In this document: positions 25,703 to 33,978 of the stretch, in pieces
How positions within the stretch are numbered: position 1 is the first letter of the stretch
How the letters are laid out: every line of letters starts with the position of its first letter
Source of the DNA: an uncultured Stenotrophomonas sp.
GTDB taxonomy: Bacteria > Pseudomonadota > Gammaproteobacteria > Xanthomonadales > Xanthomonadaceae
Length of the DNA stretch: 64,000 nucleotides
Assembly (NCBI RefSeq): GCF_913778665.1
Contig: NZ_CAJYVQ010000008.1
Location: 620,001-684,000 of the forward strand
Direction of reading: 5' to 3'
Made by a program: the position numbers and the translations under genes
Notes under the pieces: model-generated
Told to the model about the DNA's origin: nothing
Database searches by the model: none
What the model saw: only the letters and a program-made list of their open reading frames with translations

Positions 25703-26697
25703 TCCTCGCTCCCGTAATCGGTGCGGAACGCCTCGGCGGCGACGCCGCGTTCGCGCAGGAAGGGAATCAGGGCATCGGTATTGCCGTGGGTGGCGATCAC
25801 CCGCGTCGCGCCGGTCTGTTCGATGGTCTGCAGCAGGGCAGGCCAGTCGGCATGATCGGAAATGACGAAGCCGCGGTCGACATTGCGGCGGCGCCGGTTG
25901 CCGCGCAGCTGCATCCACCCTGAGGCGAACCCCAGTTGATGGGGGCCGAAGCGGCGCATCCACGGCGTGCCTGCGGCCGAGGGCGGGGCCAGGATCAGCT
26001 GGCCGGCGGCATCGGGGTGCCGCCCCTGTTCGGCCACGGTGAGCGTCTCCAGCATCGGCACGCCGGCCTGCCGGTAGACCGCCACGCCATTGGCGATGGC
26101 GCCATGCAGCCAAGCGGGGCGGCTATCCAGCGGCAACAGCTCGGCCAGCACTCGCTGCGCCTTGCCCAGCGCATAGCAGAGCAGGATCGCCGCTTCGCCG
26201 CGCTGCTCGCAATCGCGGCGCCAGGCTACGATCTCTGCGGCAACCGCCGGGGTGTGCGGCCAACGATAGATCGGCAGCGCGAACGTCGCTTCGGTGATGA
26301 AGGTATCGCAGGGCACCACTTCGAAGGGCGTGCAGGTGGGATCGTGCTGGCGCTTGTAATCACCGGATGCCACCCAGACCTGTTCGCCATCATCAATGCG
26401 CACCTGCGACGAGCCCAGCACATGGCCCGCCGGGTGCAGCGATACCTGCACCTTCCCGAGCCGGAACGCCTCGCCCTCGGCGTGCGCCTGCACGTCGACA
26501 TCGCCCAGCCGCCAGCGCAGGATCGGCAGGCTGCCTTCGCTGCAGTGGTACTCGCCCATCCCCGGGCGCGCGTGGTCGCCATGGCCATGGGTGATGACCG
26601 CGCGCGGCACCGGGCGCCAGGGATCGATGTGGAAATCGCCGGCGGCGCAGTACAGCCCTTCCGGACGCAGCACCACCAGATCGTCATTGCCTGCCAT
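25699..26697 (-). CDS. Ligase-associated DNA exonuclease (metallo-beta-lactamase fold)
   Basis: The protein has 332 residues from ATG 26697 (MAGNDDLVVLRPEGLY). It has the HxHxDH metal motif THGHGDHARPG, then HPAGHVLGSSQV and SGDY, with a beta-CASP-like C-terminal part (RGFVISDHADW and VIATHGNTDALI). It belongs to the SNM1/ExoMBL group of 5'-exonucleases. As first gene of the repair operon it sets its transcription direction. The start lies 113 bp from the divergent aidB start, leaving a shared promoter region. A much longer frame exists upstream but runs antisense into aidB. Confidence 0.93.
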   Translation of the reverse strand: MAGNDDLVVLRPEGLYCAAGDFHIDPWRPVPRAVITHGHGDHARPGMGEYHCSEGSLPILRWRLGDVDVQAHAEGEAFRLGKVQVSLHPAGHVLGSSQVRIDDGEQVWVASGDYKRQHDPTCTPFEVVPCDTFITEATFALPIYRWPHTPAVAAEIVAWRRDCEQRGEAAILLCYALGKAQRVLAELLPLDSRPAWLHGAIANGVAVYRQAGVPMLETLTVAEQGRHPDAAGQLILAPPSAAGTPWMRRFGPHQLGFASGWMQLRGNRRRRNVDRGFVISDHADWPALLQTIEQTGATRVIATHGNTDALIPFLRERGVAAEAFRTDYGSEE

Positions 26698-26810
26698 GCG
26701 GTCACTGTGGCCTGCGCCTCGTGCAGGCGGCGAGAACTGGCCTGAACACGGGCTTGGCGGAGGATGCTGCACAATCGGAGCGCATACCTCTTGCCGCCAG
26801 GACGGAACGG

Positions 26811-28448
26811 ATGAGCGAACCCGGCTCCAGCAGCAACGCCCCCTTCGAAACCCACGTGGTGCTGAACCAGCCGCCGCCCTTCGCCGGCCACCAGTTGTGG
26901 ACCGATGACGTGGCATTGATGGAGGCAGTGCAGCGCGAAGGCGCCGCCGGTTTCGCGCCACGGCTGGCGGTGTATGGCGCGCTGGCCGGTGACGAGCTGT
27001 ACCGGCTCGGCTTCGACGCCAACCGCGATCGTCCACGGCTGCGCACGCACGATGCGCAGGGCCATCGCATCGATACCGTCGAGTTCCATCCGGCCTATCA
27101 CCAGTTGATGGACGCAGCGAAATCGCATGGCGTGGCCGGGCTGTCCTGGCACGAGCCGCAGCCCGGTGCGCACGTCGCGCGTGCTGCCTTGAGCTACCTG
27201 CATCACCAGGCCGAGGCCGGCACCAGTTGCCCGCTGACCATGACCCATGCGGCAGTGGCAGTGCTGCGGTCGCAACAGAACCTGGCCGAGTGGGCACGCA
27301 AGGCGGCCGCGCCGGTCTATGACCCGCGTGACGTGCCGGTGGCGGACAAGGCCGGCATCACCCTGGGCATGGGCATGACCGAAAAGCAGGGCGGCTCGGA
27401 TGTGCGCGCCAACAGCACGCGTGCGGAGCCGGTCGATGGCGAGCGCTATCGGCTGGTCGGGCATAAGTGGTTCTTCTCCGCGCCGATGTGCGATGGCTTC
27501 CTGGTGCTGGCGCAGGCACCGGGCGGGGTGACCTGCCTGCTGATGCCGCGCCGGCTGGCCGACGGCGACCGCAATGCGTTCCGCTTGATGCGGCTGAAGG
27601 ACAAGCTCGGCGACTGGGCCAACGCGTCCAGCGAGGTCGAGTTCTGCGGTGCCCAAGCGTGGCGCGTAGGCGACGAGGGCCGCGGCGTGGCCACCATCAT
27701 CGGCATGGTGATGATGACCCGGCTGGACTGCATGCTGGGTGCGGCGGCGGAAATGCGCATGGCGCTGGCACAGGCCCTGCACCATGCGCGCCACCGTCGC
27801 ACTTTCGGCAAGCTGCTGGTCGACCACGCGCTGATGGCCAATGTGCTGGCCGACCTGGCGCTGGAGTCGGAGGCGGCCACGGTGCTGGCCATGCGTATCG
27901 CGCGCGCGGTGGACCGCGCCGGCGTGGATGCCAACGAAGCGGCACTGGCGCGCCTTGGCACCGCGCTGGGCAAGTACTGGGTGTGCAGGCGCGCGGCTGC
28001 GTTCGTCAACGAAGCGCAGGAATGCCTGGGCGGTGCCGGTTACGTGGAGGAGTCGATGCTGCCGAGGCTGTACCGGCAGGCGCCGCTGAATTCGATCTGG
28101 GAGGGCAGCGGCAATATCCAGTGCCTGGACGTGCTGCGTGCGCTGGCACGTGAGCCGGAGGCGATGGTGGCGCTGCGCGGTGAGTTGGCCGCGGTGGCCG
28201 ATCGCGATGCGCGTTATGCAGCGGCGTTGCAGCGTTGGGCAGCGGCGCCGATGCCGGAGGAGTCGCAGGCGCGGCTGTTCTGCGAGCGGACTGCGCTGTT
28301 GCTGCAGGCGGCGCTGCTGCTGCGTTCGCGCAGTCCCATGGCGGAGGCGTTCGTGCGCAGCCGGTTGGAGGGCGAGCACGGGTTGGCCTTCGGAACGCTA
28401 CCGGCGGGGCTGGAGCTGTCGGCGATGCTGGCGCGCGCGCTGCCGTAG
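26811..28448 (+). CDS. aidB: AidB-type acyl-CoA dehydrogenase family protein
   Basis: The 545-residue flavoprotein is close to the length of E. coli AidB. It has the ACD signatures GMGMTEKQGGSDVRANSTRA, a HKWFFSAPMCDGFLVLAQ block, and AQECLGGAGYVEESMLPRLYRQAPLNSIWEGSGNIQ in the C-terminal half (read as separate blocks). AidB is made in the adaptive response to alkylation and binds DNA; real dehydrogenase activity is weak. Its divergent position beside the repair cluster fits a DNA-damage role. ATG 26811 (MSEPGSSSN) is preferred over the in-frame 26721. Confidence 0.85.
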   Translation: MSEPGSSSNAPFETHVVLNQPPPFAGHQLWTDDVALMEAVQREGAAGFAPRLAVYGALAGDELYRLGFDANRDRPRLRTHDAQGHRIDTVEFHPAYHQLMDAAKSHGVAGLSWHEPQPGAHVARAALSYLHHQAEAGTSCPLTMTHAAVAVLRSQQNLAEWARKAAAPVYDPRDVPVADKAGITLGMGMTEKQGGSDVRANSTRAEPVDGERYRLVGHKWFFSAPMCDGFLVLAQAPGGVTCLLMPRRLADGDRNAFRLMRLKDKLGDWANASSEVEFCGAQAWRVGDEGRGVATIIGMVMMTRLDCMLGAAAEMRMALAQALHHARHRRTFGKLLVDHALMANVLADLALESEAATVLAMRIARAVDRAGVDANEAALARLGTALGKYWVCRRAAAFVNEAQECLGGAGYVEESMLPRLYRQAPLNSIWEGSGNIQCLDVLRALAREPEAMVALRGELAAVADRDARYAAALQRWAAAPMPEESQARLFCERTALLLQAALLLRSRSPMAEAFVRSRLEGEHGLAFGTLPAGLELSAMLARALP

Positions 28449-28489
28449 AAGATGGCCAACGGCGGCGCCCCCTCGCGGTGGGCGCTGAT

Positions 28490-28610
28490 ACGGTTGGATG
28501 GGCCGCGCGGGTAGGTTGCGCAGGGGCGCCGTGAATACATCCGCGTGGGCGCGGGTCCGTGCGCAAAATGCCCGCGCGGCCTTGGACACTTTCCGTGAGC
28601 GTCCACCACG
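28490..28610 (+). repeat. Degenerate composite hairpin element E8
   Basis: GGCCGCGCGGG (28501-28511) pairs exactly with CCCGCGCGGCC (28571-28581), and the inner TTGCGCA / TGCGCAA words also pair. The core GGCGCCGTGAATACATCC resembles the core of the other copies but lacks the ATCCAT hairpin. The tail CTTGGACACTTTCCGTGAGC matches the tail word. It occupies most of the 253-bp gap after aidB. Confidence 0.55.
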
Positions 28611-28635
28611 GAATCAAAAGAAGACGCGAAAAGCA

Positions 28636-28664
28636 GAAAAGCCGCGGCAGCGTCGCGGCTTTTC
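28636..28664 (-). terminator. Bidirectional-type terminator between aidB and the lipoprotein gene
   Basis: GAAAAGCCGCG (28636-28646) pairs exactly with CGCGGCTTTTC (28654-28664). On the minus strand TGCTTTTCGCG follows. It lies 38 bp past the stop of the minus-strand gene at 28702 and could also serve aidB. Confidence 0.7.
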
Positions 28665-28701
28665 CTGCAGCGCCGAGCCCACTCTCGGCTGCCGATAGGG
28701 C

Positions 28702-29112
28702 TTAGTGCCTGGCTTCTTCCTTGGCGGCATTCGCCTTCGCGTCATCGGCGACGTCGCGCGCCTTGTCGGCGACCTTCTGCGCAGCGTTGGCGGTGGCGTC
28801 GCTGGCGTGTGCGGCGGCGTCGGTGGCGGCGTCCTTGGCCTGGTCAGCGGCATTGGCGGTGGCGACCGCTGCCTTGTCCAGTGCTCGCTGGGTATCGGCA
28901 GCGGCCTGCTCGGAGGCGGCTGCGGTCTTGTCGGCGGCATCGCGGGTGGCGGCGGCGGCCTTGTCCACGGCGTCACGTGCGGCCGCGCCGGCGCTGTCGG
29001 CCGCCTGCTGCGCGTCCTGCTTGGCCTGTTCGGCTTCAGGGCCCTTGCAGGCGGCCAGGGCCAGCAGCAGGGAGGCGGCCAGCACAGTGGTGGTGATCGG
29101 ACGAATCTTCAT
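28702..29112 (-). CDS. Alanine-rich lipoprotein, helical repeats
   Basis: The protein has 136 residues from ATG 29112 (MKIRPITTTVLAASLLL). The leader ends in LALAAC, a lipobox, so it should be lipid-modified and exported. The mature part is a low-complexity helix of A, D, K and Q with near-heptad or 11-mer spacing (AADKTAAASEQAAADTQRAL), similar to LEA-like or Lpp-like coils. No enzyme motif is present. A shorter relative is encoded next to it at 29270-29611. Its role is unknown; periplasmic spacing or stress protection is only a guess. Confidence 0.82.
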   Translation of the reverse strand: MKIRPITTTVLAASLLLALAACKGPEAEQAKQDAQQAADSAGAAARDAVDKAAAATRDAADKTAAASEQAAADTQRALDKAAVATANAADQAKDAATDAAAHASDATANAAQKVADKARDVADDAKANAAKEEARH

Positions 29113-29210
29113 GGCGGTCTCCGGTACTGCTATGGATGGGGACGCCAGCCTATTCATGCCGTTGTGAAGAGCGGGTCGCGACGCCGGCGTTCCCGCGCAG
29201 GCAGCGGCGC

Positions 29211-29243
29211 AAAGAAAAAGCCGCTGGCGAACCAGCGGCTTTT
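29211..29243 (-). terminator. Rho-independent terminator of the 29270-29611 gene
   Basis: AAAAGCCGCTGG (29216-29227) pairs exactly with CCAGCGGCTTTT (29232-29243). On the minus strand a T-rich tail follows (complement of AAAGAAAAAG at 29211-29220). Confidence 0.88.
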
Positions 29244-29269
29244 CCGGAACAGCGTGAAGAAAGAAGTTA

Positions 29270-29611
29270 TTACTTCTTGGCTTCTTCAGCAGCGTCCTTG
29301 GCCTTCTCAGCGGTGGCTTCGGCAGCCTTGGCGGCGTCCTTGGCTTCGCCAGCGGCGGCGTCGGTGGCAGCAGCGCCAGCCTGGGCAGCAGCGTCGGTCG
29401 AAGCGTCAGCAGCGGTGGCGGCGGTGTCAGCGGCCTGCTGGGCAGCGTCGGCGGTCTGGGCGCCAGCAGCGGCAGCCTGGTCGGCAGCAGCCTGGGCTTC
29501 GGTGGCGGCTTCGTTGGCCGAAGCAGCGGCGTCCTGGGCAGCTTCCTGCTTCGAGCAGGCGGCCAGGGCCAGAGCCAGGGACATCGCGACCAGCAGCTTG
29601 TTGATGCTCAT
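29270..29611 (-). CDS. Alanine-rich lipoprotein, paralogue of the neighbour
   Basis: The 113-residue protein begins MSINKLLVAMSLALALAAC, giving a lipobox cysteine at 19. The mature chain is almost entirely A, D, E, K, Q and T with repeats of the AADAA and AEKAKDAAEEAKK type, so it should form one long amphipathic helix. It shares architecture with the gene at 28702-29112 but has its own terminator and leader, pointing to separate transcription. No known domain. An AT-rich stretch (29640-29735) lies upstream, unusual for this genome, and may contain the promoter. Confidence 0.82.
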   Translation of the reverse strand: MSINKLLVAMSLALALAACSKQEAAQDAAASANEAATEAQAAADQAAAAGAQTADAAQQAADTAATAADASTDAAAQAGAAATDAAAGEAKDAAKAAEATAEKAKDAAEEAKK

Positions 29612-29735
29612 TGTGTGAATCCTCGTCGTTGGAATTAGGCAACGCGCATGCTGCGCGCCGACAACATGATGACAAGCCAAGATTGGGTGTCAAGCGATCC
29701 CGCATTCATTTTTGCGAAATCGTCGTTAAATCTTT

Positions 29736-30911
29736 TCAAATCAATTCGATGGCGATTGCGGTCGCTTCGCCACCACCGATGCACAGGGTGGCAATGCCGC
29801 GCTTGCCACCGCGCGTGCGCAGGGCGTTGACCAGGGTGACCACCAAGCGTGCGCCGGAGGCGCCGATGGGATGGCCCAGCGCGCAGGCACCGCCATTCAC
29901 GTTGAGCTTCTCGTGCGGGATGCCCAGCTCGCGCATCGGTGCCATGGCGACCACGGCAAAGGCCTCGTTGATTTCGAACAGATCGACCTGGTCCAATGAC
30001 CAGCCGGTCTTGGCCAGCAGCGTGTGCAGCGCGCCGATCGGGGCGGTGGTGAACCACTCCGGTTCCTGCGAATGGGTGGCATGGCTGACGATGCGCGCCA
30101 GCGGGGTGATACCGCGCGCAGCGGCATCTTCTTCGGTCATCAGGACGACCGCGGCGGCGCCGTCGGAAATGCTGGAGGAGCTGGCGGCGGTGACGCTGCC
30201 ATCCTTCTTGAAGGCCGGACGCAGGGTCGGGATCTTGGCGATGTCCGAGCGGCCCGGCTGCTCGTCGATGGCGACTTCCACCTCGCCCTTGCGGCTGGCG
30301 ACCTTCACCGCGACGATTTCATCGGCGAACGCGCCATTGGCCTGCGCGGCCTGGGCACGCTTCACCGATTCGATGGCGTAGGCGTCCTGTTCTTCGCGGC
30401 TGAACTGGTACTTGTCCACCGCGCACTCGGCGAATTCACCCATCGCCTTGCCGTCGTAGGCATTGACCAGGCCATCGTGGGCCATGTGGTCGACCGCCTG
30501 GAAGTTGCCGAAGCGGTTGCCCGTACGCGAGTTTGGAAGCATGTGCGGGGCATTGGACATCGATTCCATGCCGCCGGCCACCACGATGCTGGCCGAACCG
30601 GCCTTGATCAGGTCATGGCCGAGCATGATGGTCTTCATGCCCGAGCCGCACACCTTGTTGAGTGTGGTGGCACCGGTCGACAGCGGAATACCGGCGGCGA
30701 TCGCGGCCTGGCGGGCGGGCGCCTGGCCGAGGTTGGCCGGCAGCACGCAGCCCATCAGGACTTCGGAAACGTCGCTGGCCGGGACACCCGACTGCTCCAG
30801 GGCGGCGGCGATGGCGGCCGCACCGAGGGTGGGGGTGGGCACGCCGTTGAACTGGCCGAGGAAGGAGCCGATGGCGGTGCGCTTGGCGGCGGCGATGACA
30901 ATGTTGGACAT
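29736..30911 (-). CDS. Acetyl-CoA C-acetyltransferase (thiolase)
   Basis: The protein has 391 residues with all thiolase landmarks: the active-site cysteine in LNKVCGSGMKTIMLG, the ASSSSISDGAAAVVLM block, the histidine in NVNGGACALGHPIGASGAR and the second cysteine in IATLCIGGGEAT. The length and the GHPIGASGAR motif fit the biosynthetic or degradative acetoacetyl-CoA type (PhaA/AtoB) better than the long-chain FadA/FadI types. No pha or ato genes are adjacent. ATG 30911 (MSNIVIAAAKRT) matches the family start. Confidence 0.94.
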   Translation of the reverse strand: MSNIVIAAAKRTAIGSFLGQFNGVPTPTLGAAAIAAALEQSGVPASDVSEVLMGCVLPANLGQAPARQAAIAAGIPLSTGATTLNKVCGSGMKTIMLGHDLIKAGSASIVVAGGMESMSNAPHMLPNSRTGNRFGNFQAVDHMAHDGLVNAYDGKAMGEFAECAVDKYQFSREEQDAYAIESVKRAQAAQANGAFADEIVAVKVASRKGEVEVAIDEQPGRSDIAKIPTLRPAFKKDGSVTAASSSSISDGAAAVVLMTEEDAAARGITPLARIVSHATHSQEPEWFTTAPIGALHTLLAKTGWSLDQVDLFEINEAFAVVAMAPMRELGIPHEKLNVNGGACALGHPIGASGARLVVTLVNALRTRGGKRGIATLCIGGGEATAIAIELI

Positions 30912-31093
30912 GGCAATCTCGTTGATGCGTAAGCAATGTTCGGAAAGGAGACCGCAGGCGTTGGAAGCGCCCCGGTTTCCCGGCAGACTGCGTGGGGGTC
31001 GGCCCAAGTATAGAGGGTCGCGGAGGGCCGCCGCTGGGCGCGGCCGCACACCTGCCAGGAACACGGCAGGACAACGTTCATGGGACGGAAACG

Positions 31094-33934
31094 ATGGAAC
31101 GCAGGATGAGGGTGAAGTCCGCGCTGGCAACGGCACTGGCAGTGGGGTTGACGGCCTGTGGCGGAGGCGGCGGAGGTGGCAGCAATGTGCGCGTCGACCC
31201 GCCACCGACCACGCCACCCACCACACCGCCGCCGACCACGCCGCCGCCGGCCAAGCCGCAGGAACCGACCTTCGATGGGCACCTGGCAGTCACCAATGCG
31301 CGTGCGGCACAGTCTGCCGGGCTGACCGGGCAGGGCGTGCGCATCGGCATCGTCGATTCCGGCGTGCAACGCAATGCGGTGGCGCTGAATGGGCGGGTGC
31401 TGGCCAATTTCAATTACATCGATCCGGCCAGGAACAACCTGCAGGTCGATGACGTGGTCGGGCATGGCACCGCAGTGGCCAGCCTCGCCGCCGGTGCGGC
31501 AGTGGGGTCCTGGCCGGGCGGCATCGCGCCAGGCGCGCAGATCGTTTCGGCGCGGATCATTTCCGACAAGGCACCGACCGACGACGGCAGCGGCCAGGGC
31601 AATGCCTTCAGCGGCCCGTTGGGCGTGGCCCAAGTCCACCAGGACCTGATCAGCTACAACGTGAAGGTGATGAACAACTCGTGGGGCGGCCTTTACTGGA
31701 CCGACCTGCCGACCACCGCGCAGGTGGCGGCCGAGTACCGTCCGTTCGTGATCAGCCACGGGGGACTGGTGGTCTTCGCATCAGGCAACGAAAACCGCAG
31801 CGAACCGAGCAGCCTGGCCGCGCTGCCCAGCCAGAAGGGCGTGGCCGGCACCCTGCCGGCGGCAGACCTGGAGCGTGGCTGGCTGGTGGCGACCGCGGTG
31901 GATCCGTACGCACCGGGTACGCTGGCCAGCTATGCCAATGCCTGCGGCCAGGCCGCGCGCTATTGCCTGGCGGCTCCCGGCAGCGCGGTCTATCCCGATG
32001 CCAATGGCGGCAAGTACTACTGGAACTACGGTACGTCGTTCGCTGCACCGCTGGTGTCCGGTGCGGCGGCGCTGGTCTGGCAGCGCTTCCCCTACTTCAA
32101 CAATGATCTGGTGCGGCAGACCCTGCTGGGTACCGCCAAGGACATCGGCGCGGCCGGCGTGGACCCGGTGTTCGGCTATGGCCTGCTCGACATCGGCCGC
32201 GCGGTCAACGGTCCCGGCCGCTTCGACTGGGGCGATGTGGTCGCCAGCGTCGATGTGGCGTCGACCGGTTCGCTGTGGAGCAACAACATCGTCGGCGCGG
32301 GTGGTCTGGTCAAGCAGGGTGCCGGCACCCTGGTACTGAGCGGCAACAACAGCTATTCCGGCGCCACCCGCATCGAGCGCGGCATTCTGTCACTGCAGAA
32401 CGGTGGCGTGATCCGTTCCAACGTAACCATCCTGGGCCAGCCCGATCCGGACTCGACCGGCCTGCAGTTCAACGCGGGCACGCCGCGGGTGATCGGCAAC
32501 GTGATCAACGGCAGCAGCGTGTTCGTCACCACCGGCAATACCACCGCGACCATCGAGGGCAACTACAACCAACAGGCTGGCGCGCAGCTGATGATCGCCC
32601 TCGGTGCCAATCCGCTGCAGGTGACCGGCAACGCAACCCTCGACGGCGGCGTGCGTGTGCACGGCTTCGTCTCCGGCTACGTGCCGCAGAACGGTACCCG
32701 CCAGGACCTCATCCACGCGGCTGCCGGGCTGAGCGGCACCTTCAGCACCCCGGCCACCTCCACCGGCCTGCAGGGCCTGTCGCTGCTGCAAAGCAGCTAC
32801 GGCTACGACAGCAACAATGCCTGGTTGAACCTGACCGCGGTCAGCGTGACTGCCGCCGCCAGTGGCCTGGGTGCTTCCGCGCAGGCGTCCGCGCAGCGCG
32901 TGGAGGGGGCGTTCTCGGCGCTGGACAGCAATGCCGGCCTGCAGGGATCGCCGTTCGGTGCGGCTGCTGGCGCACTGCAGTGGACCGGCGGTGGCAACGA
33001 AGGCCTGGCCGCCAGCCTGCAGAGCCTGTCTGGGCAGGCGCATGCCCGCGCCGAAGGCGCCACCTTCGACGGCGTCGACATGTCGCGCCGCGCGATTGCC
33101 GAGCGCTTCGATCGCGTGCTGACCGCTCCGCGCCTGCGTGGCAGCTGGCAGAGTGCGCTGGGTGAGACCGGGCAGGGCAGCTTCGCCGGCAACAGCGCCG
33201 ACAGCCGTGGCTGGATGGCCGGCCAGGACCTGCCGCTGGGCAGCAATGGCCTGATGGGCGTGGCGTTCGGCGAGACCCGCAGCAACGGCGGCAGCAGCGT
33301 TGGCGGCGATCGCGGTCGTGATCGCCAGGCGCAGGCGCAGCTGTATGCCGGCTGGAACCTGGGGCGTGGCTATGCGCTGGCCCAGCTCGGCAGCGGCCAG
33401 TTTACCCGCGCGCTGGATCGCCAGTTGCTGCTGGGGGGCGGCGCCTACGGTGTTTCCGCGCGTTACGGTGGTCGTTTCAGTACCGCCAGCGTTGAAAGTG
33501 GCTATCGCTTCGGGCGTGCCGGCGCGTCCTTGACGCCGTACCTGGGTGCCAGCACCACGCGCGTGGACACCGATGCCTTCAGCGAACTGGGTGGATTCGG
33601 TTTCGGCCTGCGTGGCGATGCCAACCGCGTACAACGCAGCCAGATGCTGGCCGGCCTGCGTGGTGAACGGGGCTGGGGACGGTGGACCGTGCGCGGGCAT
33701 GCCGAGTGGCAGCAGCGCCTCGATGGCGCTGATGCGGCCTGGGAGGCCAGCTTCGTCGGCGTCGATGCCTGGGCACCGTTGGTGGGCTGGGATGCGCCGC
33801 GTGGCAGTGCGCTGATCGGCCTGGCGCTGGAATCGTGGTGGGGCCGCAATGGCCGCCTGAGCCTGGGCTTCGACCAGCGCATCGGCGGCGAGGGCGCGCG
33901 CCAGGCGGCATTGCGCTACAGCGCCGGCTTCTGA
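31094..33934 (+). CDS. Autotransporter serine protease (subtilisin family)
   Basis: The 946-residue type Va secreted protease begins with a leader ending GLTAC (lipobox-like Cys22), then a glycine run and a TPPTTPP-rich linker. The S8 domain has Asp88 (IVDSGV), His124 (GHGTAVAS) and Ser315 (GTSFAAPLVS). A passenger-associated repeat (AGTLVLSGNNSYSGATRIE) follows, then a beta-helix-like stretch. The last 260 or so residues are the beta-barrel, ending in ALRYSAGF with a terminal aromatic. It should expose or release a protease at the surface, a possible virulence factor. The in-frame ATG at 31106 is an alternative start. Confidence 0.93.
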   Translation: MERRMRVKSALATALAVGLTACGGGGGGGSNVRVDPPPTTPPTTPPPTTPPPAKPQEPTFDGHLAVTNARAAQSAGLTGQGVRIGIVDSGVQRNAVALNGRVLANFNYIDPARNNLQVDDVVGHGTAVASLAAGAAVGSWPGGIAPGAQIVSARIISDKAPTDDGSGQGNAFSGPLGVAQVHQDLISYNVKVMNNSWGGLYWTDLPTTAQVAAEYRPFVISHGGLVVFASGNENRSEPSSLAALPSQKGVAGTLPAADLERGWLVATAVDPYAPGTLASYANACGQAARYCLAAPGSAVYPDANGGKYYWNYGTSFAAPLVSGAAALVWQRFPYFNNDLVRQTLLGTAKDIGAAGVDPVFGYGLLDIGRAVNGPGRFDWGDVVASVDVASTGSLWSNNIVGAGGLVKQGAGTLVLSGNNSYSGATRIERGILSLQNGGVIRSNVTILGQPDPDSTGLQFNAGTPRVIGNVINGSSVFVTTGNTTATIEGNYNQQAGAQLMIALGANPLQVTGNATLDGGVRVHGFVSGYVPQNGTRQDLIHAAAGLSGTFSTPATSTGLQGLSLLQSSYGYDSNNAWLNLTAVSVTAAASGLGASAQASAQRVEGAFSALDSNAGLQGSPFGAAAGALQWTGGGNEGLAASLQSLSGQAHARAEGATFDGVDMSRRAIAERFDRVLTAPRLRGSWQSALGETGQGSFAGNSADSRGWMAGQDLPLGSNGLMGVAFGETRSNGGSSVGGDRGRDRQAQAQLYAGWNLGRGYALAQLGSGQFTRALDRQLLLGGGAYGVSARYGGRFSTASVESGYRFGRAGASLTPYLGASTTRVDTDAFSELGGFGFGLRGDANRVQRSQMLAGLRGERGWGRWTVRGHAEWQQRLDGADAAWEASFVGVDAWAPLVGWDAPRGSALIGLALESWWGRNGRLSLGFDQRIGGEGARQAALRYSAGF

Positions 33935-33978
33935 GGGATGGTTCGCGCCGGGCGCTGCCCGGCGCGAAAATGGCAGGC

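Noticed and set aside
28702..29611. Alanine-rich genes as non-coding low-complexity DNA
   Set aside because: Both have intact signal peptides with lipoboxes, in-frame stops and separate intrinsic terminators, which supports real genes.
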